Assembly (NCBI GenBank): GCA_027943335.1
Contig: BSBK01000760.1
Coordinates: forward strand, 2,896,001-2,960,000
DNA length: 64,000 bases
Reading direction: 5' to 3'
From: Chamaecyparis obtusa
Lineage: Eukaryota; Streptophyta; Pinopsida; Cupressales; Cupressaceae
The notes under the pieces were generated by a model. That model did no database searches. It had not been told where the DNA came from and saw nothing but the letters and a program-made list of their open reading frames with translations. This document shows, piece by piece, positions 58,398 to 64,000 of the stretch; the first letter of the stretch is position 1; each line of letters begins with the position of its first letter. Position numbers and translations under genes: made by a program.

Positions 58398-59664
58398 TGT
58401 TGGGATAGGAAGGATAAAGTACTGAGAGGGGAGGGGTGAATCAGTAACCTCAAAATTTTTTACTGAATCAACAATCTACAATAGTAGTGTCTATCTAACC
58501 AACTAATTCTATTATTTGCAACACACATTCAAATAACTTGTAAATGTAAAGTGCATGAAAAAAAACAATAAATCATTCATGAAATATAACACATGACACA
58601 ACTATTTTGGTTATGCAGAAACCCTTATTAGAAGGTAAAAACTACGGTGGGGATGACACCCACAAAATCTTCACTACTACAGTAAATAAAGTATGTCGGT
58701 TAAGGCTACAAGTGTGATCACTTCTGGTGATCTTACCCTGTTAGGAGTAACTTAAGATTGATTATATCTACCTTGTAAAAGGATTTCAGCAACACCAAAT
58801 AAGTGTGCACTCGGTTAGGAGATTTATAATAGATGGTTAAGTATACTCTGTTAAGAGATTTTCAATCCTACTATAATGGTTAAAAGATAACATAAAATAT
58901 TTACAATTGAAAACTTTAACTTGTCTGAATCAAATCTATGAAATGCTAAATAGTTTTCACCTTGATATGTAGTATATTATTCTCTGTCCTGCTCAGTAGC
59001 CATGTATGTTTGTGATAAAACTTAATATTGTTTCTGATAACTACTCATTCATGTAAAACCTTGTCTGAATTTTGATGTCCTGTAGGTGGCTACTTCTTCA
59101 TGAACTCCTTGTCATGTCCTTCTCCTTACATAAGTCAAAATTACATCAATTACAATTATGTAGAAAATTTCTTTGACCTAATTAGGTTTACATCATCTTA
59201 GAAAACCTAAGATCTACGATGCACAAAAATAACCTAGATCTAACTATTACATAGCAATCATCACAACAATTAATGATTACATCCAACATAGATGCTCCTC
59301 GATCTTGGTAAAATGTTTATAGATCCGTGAAAAATATTTGCATAGAGATATGTGCCATTACTGATTACTATGTCATTTCCTGAACACCTCAATAAATATT
59401 GCATTCTCTATTCAGTGAATAACCTAATGCTTAGTGTGTATAATGCTTGGTGTTCATTGACTCAGTGCTCAGTATACTCTAACACTTGGCAAACATACTT
59501 GGTTAAACCTATATCTGTTTAACTTTCGGTTCTACCTTGAGATTGTTCGGTATGAAGGCTTTCTAAGTTCAACCAACTAGCTTCTATAGCTTCTTATTTC
59601 ATCTTTTACCAATTGATCTTAGTTGATACTAATGACAATACTTAATGCTCAAATAGAGATAACA
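58398..59664 (-). repeat. 5' LTR of element J
   Basis: The LTR runs from TGTTGGGATAGG to AGAGATAACA, 1,267 bp, and is followed by ACTCA. Confidence 0.9.
58420..58446 (-). other. LTR-end hairpin of J (5' LTR copy)
   Basis: TACTGA (58420-58425) pairs with TCAGTA (58441-58446), 6 of 6. The loop is GAGGGGAGGGGTGAA. Confidence 0.72.
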
Positions 59665-60769
59665 ACTCACTCTCCATAAATATAGCACCTCAAAATAGAA
59701 TATGACTAGATTACTTCAATACCTAGGTTTATAGTCTTGTCTCAATGAGACCCAACCTAATTTGATCCAATCCTTTGAGGTCCTAGACTGTAGGAACAAT
59801 ATGGATTCATCAATGGGTTTGATTTCTCAGAATGTGTTAGAGAGAGTTTAGTTTTATATTGATTCCTACACCAATTTTATCGGGCTATGTGGTTCAAATT
59901 CCAAGAGTTTGGGGGCTGAATAGAGGTAAAATGGATTCACCACTATTCAAATAGAAAGGGAAGGGGAAAAATATTGAGATCTATTCTCAAACCCAAATTC
60001 CCCAAGGAAGAGATCTGATTTGATCAACCAAAAAGGCTAATGCACAATAGAATTAATTTATGGAAAAGAGTAGGAAGAGAGAGAGTAAATCCAATATTTC
60101 CCTATGAATGGAATTTATGATTGGAATATGAAATAATTGAAATACAACTACTAACCTCAAAATTAGGGCAGATCTAGAAAATGTTGAATTCTAGTGTCTG
60201 TGTACACTTTCGAGAAAATCTGAAACCTATCCTGGACTGGAAATGCCGAGACAGAGAAAATCTAGAAATACTTCCTCAAGATGGCTTAGCTTGGGTTTGA
60301 CCCTCATAAAAGGTCAAATACCACATTCTTTATTTGAAGTCTGATTCAAATTTTGTTCGTAGATCCTGAAAGTTTGCTGAAAAGGGTATCCAAATTCGCT
60401 CTTAGATCTAAAACTCTGCACCTATACCTACAAGAAAATGGGGGCTTTTGTTGTATGGGGGTTTTGCCTTGGTCAAACCCTAGTTTGGAATCAACCTTAA
60501 TATTGAAATTGAAATGGAGAATGCTAGCAAGTAGTAGAAAAGGATCTAACAATGAAGCTATGCAATTCAATAGATATGCAATTGTATTTGAAATGTAAAC
60601 AAGTATATTGATATGAAAGCTTGAACACAACAATAAATGTAAATCAAACCTCCATGATTGTATGCTTGGAATTCACCTTGGTAAGAGAATGAAATGGATC
60701 TTGAAGATGAACAAAGGATCTTGAAGAAAGATCACACCATCATGATGGCTAGATCTAGGGTTTGAATGA

Positions 60770-60945
60770 TAAATCTTTAATGCTTGAACCAAATCCCTTC
60801 AATAGCTTGAATGCTTGAATCCTTGATCTTCAATGGAGAACTTGGATGGAGAAGAAGACTTGAATGCTTGAATGGATGCTTGCTTGATCACCTTGAGAAC
60901 TTGAGAGCTTTGAGAGCTTGAAAACTTGATTGAGAGACATGTTCT
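60770..60945. repeat. GCTTGAA-rich low-complexity region
   Basis: Many near-copies of GCTTGAATGCTTGA, GAGAACTTGAGAGC and related words lie in about 175 bp. No fixed period. Confidence 0.65.
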
Positions 60946-61193
60946 CACAAAACTTGATGATGAAAATGAGAGAGGAAGGCCTCCTTTTATAGTGATCTAG
61001 GGAACACTCCTCTAGATGGGCCACCTTGGAGAATTAAATCCCAATTAGGTCCTCACCTTTAGAAAATATACCTAGATTAAATGCAATTAAAGGATTTACC
61101 ATCTTGAAACCCGAAATGGCTGACCTGGAAGTGGGAAAATAAATCTCCCGAAAGCCCAAAGCCTAGAGATGAATTTGAAATTTTGGAGGAAGG

Positions 61194-61247
61194 GGTCAAT
61201 GTTGAGGTTGACCCTGACCTAGTCAGGGTCGACCTAAGACATTGACC
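61194..61247. repeat. 54 bp imperfect palindrome
   Basis: The outer arms are GGTCAATGT and ACATTGACC. The inner arms are GGTTGACCCTGAC and GTCAGGGTCGACC (one mismatch) around CTA. AGGTTGACCCAGAATC nearby repeats the inner word. Confidence 0.8.
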
Positions 61248-62157
61248 TTTTTCCCAGGTTGACCCAGAATCAAGTCAAGAGGTCCTAGGGATGTCTAGAA
61301 ACCTAGAATTGATGCCAGAACAGGACAGAATGTCAGGAATAGACATAAAATCCTATGATTACTAAGATGAAGACTAGGAGGATCCATTTCTAAATCCTAC
61401 CTAGAAAATAGAGCTATGGAAGAGTGAAATTCAGGAGAATCCTTAAGATCCTATCCCTAATTTCACCTAGGATGAAGCAGAAAAGAAGTGGAAAGCGGGG
61501 AGAAAACTAGATCAAAGCAAAGATCAATTCAAGGCATCCAATATGACCCCAAACCACTTACTCAGAGGGATAAATGCTCTTAACATGGAAGTGCTTCCAT
61601 TTTAAGATGATACATTAAGCCCCCACTTTAGCAAGAGTATGGATTCGATGCAAACTCTTGGTAAAGGAGAAGAAAGAGGAGATCCAAGTGGATTCACAAA
61701 GAGATAAAATAACAGTTAGCTAAGGGCATGAGCCCCCAGACTAAAGATTCTAACTCAACATACACACATGAGGGTGTGAAACAATAAAACCAAAAGAACA
61801 AGGGTTAGCACTAAATAGCCCAAATCAATTAGCATAAGAAACCTCACTAAGAAATATTCCTCATGTTAATATCATATTTGGAAATCTATCATAAAAGCAT
61901 AAATGTTTACATAAGAAAGAAAAGAGCAAAACTATAAATAACATAGCTTCATGATCCTATCCTACTAGCATGAAAGTAGAAAAGAAAGAAAGGAGAAAGT
62001 GATTACCTCGCCTAGTAAGATGCCCACCTTACCATGAATCACCCTGGAGGGAGAGCCCAATAGGTTCACCCATAAACTATGCTTGCAATTGTAATGTGTC
62101 TTCTGATGACTTCTGGAATACCCATAGATCCACCTTCTTGTATCACTATGAATATGA

Positions 62158-62570
62158 AATGCGTGTCTCCTCAGGCTTTAGCAACTTATGTGCATTACCT
62201 TCGGAAGATTTAGCATATAGGTGCATGTCATTTTAGGATTTAGCAACTTATGTGCGTTACCTTCCAAGATTTAACATGTTTGAAACTAGAAATGCATGTC
62301 CCTTCAAGATTTAGCAACTTATGTGCATTACCTTCCAAGATTTAGCATGTTTGAAACTGGAAATGCGTGTCCCTTCAAGATTTAGTAACTTATGTGCGTT
62401 ACCTTAAGAGGATTTAGCATACTGAAAAATTTGAAAAATTTGAAAAATGTGTGTCTCCTCAGGATTTAGCAACTTATGTGCATTACCTTCGAAAGATTTA
62501 GCATATGAATGTGTGTCTTTTCAGGATTTAGCAACTTATGTGCATTACCTTCCAAGATTTAGCATGTAAA
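62158..62570. repeat. Six-unit tandem repeat, 61-85 bp units
   Basis: AGCAACTTATGTGC or a one-base variant recurs at about 62180, 62241, 62312, 62383, 62468 and 62529. Each unit has two half-units, each ending in GATTTAGCA, joined by GCATTACCTTC. Unit length varies through an AAATTTGAA insertion in unit 4 to 5. Confidence 0.9.
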
Positions 62571-63781
62571 AAATAAAAAACTATAGTACAAGGGAGGCCC
62601 TATATATGCCCCCCTCCTTAATATGGCAAAAAACATACTATTTTGACATGTTAAGGAAAAAGAACAAGGATAAAGCCTTCTTCAGCATCAAGACAATATC
62701 CATAGACAGCACCCAGTCCAAGCCAAGAAGGTCATAGCTCCTATGAGGCCATGGAAGGGACGAATGTAAAGAGATATCATGCAAGAAGTGAAAAGAGAGT
62801 AACCCTTATGAGGGATAGCACACTGTTCAGTTTCCAAGGTGAGAGATGTATCAACCATGGAAACCCAATGTCAAACAACAAAATAGGTTGTAATCAAGGA
62901 CAAAGATCCTCAATGTAAACCAAAATTTTCATGTATGATTGGATGTCACATAATAGATAAATACTACTTACCCAAGGAAAGAGGTGAAATCCCAAAAAAA
63001 ATAGAAAAGAAGGAGATGGCATCCTTGCCCCCCAAGGTAGGACAAAGATTGAAGAGGATACTTACTTCACAATGCAAGAAGATATCCTGTTTACAATAAT
63101 GTACACCATATTCTTAGCGAGGGTTATTGACCCCTACATCCAAGAGTATAGATAATCATGAAAAGGATATGTCACTCATGGAAAAGGATCCTAAAATGAA
63201 AGAGATCTTATCAACAAGACCCCCACCAAAGAGGAGTGCTTTAGATAAAATATCAGCTCTCAAAGGCAGGAACAAAGATTCAACCATCAAGCCTCTTGCA
63301 AAGAAGAGGTAGAGGAATCTTTGAAATGAGGGAAACAAATCTAACACCAAAGAAAGGGTAAGAGTTTATAAAGAGTATAATTTGCAACATAGAGAAGAAG
63401 TGACGACTTAGGACAAGAACTTCTCATGTAAGAAGGTTATCTGTAGTCAACACATCTATCAATATGATGAAATAATATTGCAATATAAACAAATACCACT
63501 AAGCTAAGGAAAGCTGCTCCCTAGACAAAGAAAAAGAAAGAGGTACCTTGCCCTCCAGAGATAGAGACAAGGGATACCTTTGGAAAACAAATGTCTTAGA
63601 AAAGATATCTTGAGAAGAAAGGATAGATTCTATGGATGATTAAAAACATAATGCAAAGCCATAGAAAAAGAAAAGAGAAAGAATACCAATTAAGCCCCAA
63701 TAAAAGACCTAATGGATCCTAGGAGACTGGATGAAGATGCACCTTTTGCCCCCCAGTCATGAGACAAGAGGTGAAGAACAT
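62571..63781. other. No supported gene
   Basis: Purine-rich AT-rich sequence. A 61-codon plus-strand frame at 63127-63312 has no family signal and is not accepted as a gene. Confidence 0.5.
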
Positions 63782-63976
63782 TTATATTATATCTAAAGGA
63801 GGGGAATCCCCTATATCAAAATTATGAAGAAATTGTAAAATGGCATGAGAATGAGATATAATTCCTAAAGAAGCTCTTTCTCTAACATATGCCTTGAAGT
63901 GTTTACAATCAGCAAGTAAATGTTTGTTACTATAATGAAAAGGACATTTGTATTTGTATAGAGCATCTATCGGCAT
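63782..63976 (-). pseudogene. Gypsy gag zinc-finger fragment
   Basis: YKCPFHYSNKHLLADCKHFK resembles the C-x-x-H...H...C region at the end of gag in large plant gypsy elements (for example Athila or Tat types). The frame probably continues to the right of the window. No protease or RT follows to the left, so the element is truncated, rearranged or non-autonomous. Confidence 0.5.
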
Positions 63977-64000
63977 AGGTCTAAAGATCTCTTTCTTGGA

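Larger units (their letters stand above)
51410..59664 (-). mobile_element. Complete non-autonomous LTR element J
   Basis: J is 8,255 bp: LTRs 51410-52658 and 58398-59664, a perfect tRNA-Met primer site, ORF1, a promoter-like spacer and ORF2. Flanks are TCTCA and ACTCA, so the 5 bp duplication has one mismatch. No RT, RNase H, integrase or protease motif lies in the 5.7 kb interior. LTR sequence differs from B and F apart from the shared hairpins, so J is a second family with the same gene plan. Confidence 0.87.
59665..62157. other. Unassigned repeat-like sequence
   Basis: I find no coding frame that I can support. The sequence has low-complexity and palindromic parts listed separately. With the gag fragment at 63782 it may be the LTR or untranslated region of another gypsy element on the minus strand, but I cannot place ends. 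Confidence 0.4.

Noticed and set aside
62158..62570. CRISPR-like or centromeric array
   Set aside because: Units are contiguous and vary in length without spacers, only six copies occur, and the setting is plant retroelement DNA.
63127..63312. Plus-strand 61-codon frame rich in Lys
   Set aside because: Short, purine-rich background, no homology motif and no neighbouring gag or pol in that frame.

Overview
The window looks like repeat-rich nuclear DNA of a large-genome land plant. It is AT-rich and every recognisable gene belongs to an LTR retrotransposon. Both superfamilies are present: Ty1/copia elements primed by initiator tRNA-Met, and Ty3/gypsy elements including a chromodomain element and a Tat-like element with an extra RNase H. 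The mix and the heavy decay suggest a gymnosperm or another giant plant genome, but the species is not identifiable. I found no cellular gene, tRNA, rRNA, CRISPR array or bacterial feature. Nearly all reading frames carry stops or frameshifts, so most are called pseudogenes.

Layout, left to right. Positions 1-33750 are a nested stack. The oldest host is G1, the 3' end of a long gypsy element on the plus strand. Three elements on the minus strand sit inside G1. B (right end 11074) is itself split by copia element A (1-5374). D (11098-16960, target duplication GGTTG) is a chromodomain gypsy element. C (17047-32358, duplication CAACT) is a full copia element. C is split by F (20529-28882, duplication CCCTC), and F is split by solo LTR S (22000-23199, duplication CATAT). 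The intact paralogous sequence at 46022-46125 gives the empty-site sequence for B, D and C. Positions 32678-47439 are a second gypsy element, G2, in tandem with G1 through a shared LTR. Its order is gag, protease, archaeal-type RNase H, RT, RNase H, integrase, then a 3.8 kb accessory ORF3. Positions 47440-51409 hold no recognisable feature except a short tandem duplication. Positions 51410-59664 are element J, a non-autonomous relative of B and F. Positions 59665-64000 hold repeats, a long palindrome and a gypsy gag zinc-finger fragment.

How the parts may work together. B, F and J have no reverse transcriptase or integrase. They carry ORF1 (coiled coil plus CCHC zinc knuckles, gag-like) and ORF2, a roughly 1,000-codon protein I do not recognise, conserved between two LTR families. 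G2 ORF3 shows the same hydrophobic pattern in places, so a related accessory protein may occur in both superfamilies. The copia elements A and C and the non-autonomous B, F, J and S share a hairpin near the inner end of the LTR, next to the primer site. Its loop is a run of C in the transcript (G on the plus strand), and its stem changes sequence between families while staying paired. I infer that the copia elements mobilise the non-autonomous ones through shared RNA and DNA signals. The hairpin, accessory ORF2 and upstream RNase H are the main candidates for something undescribed.
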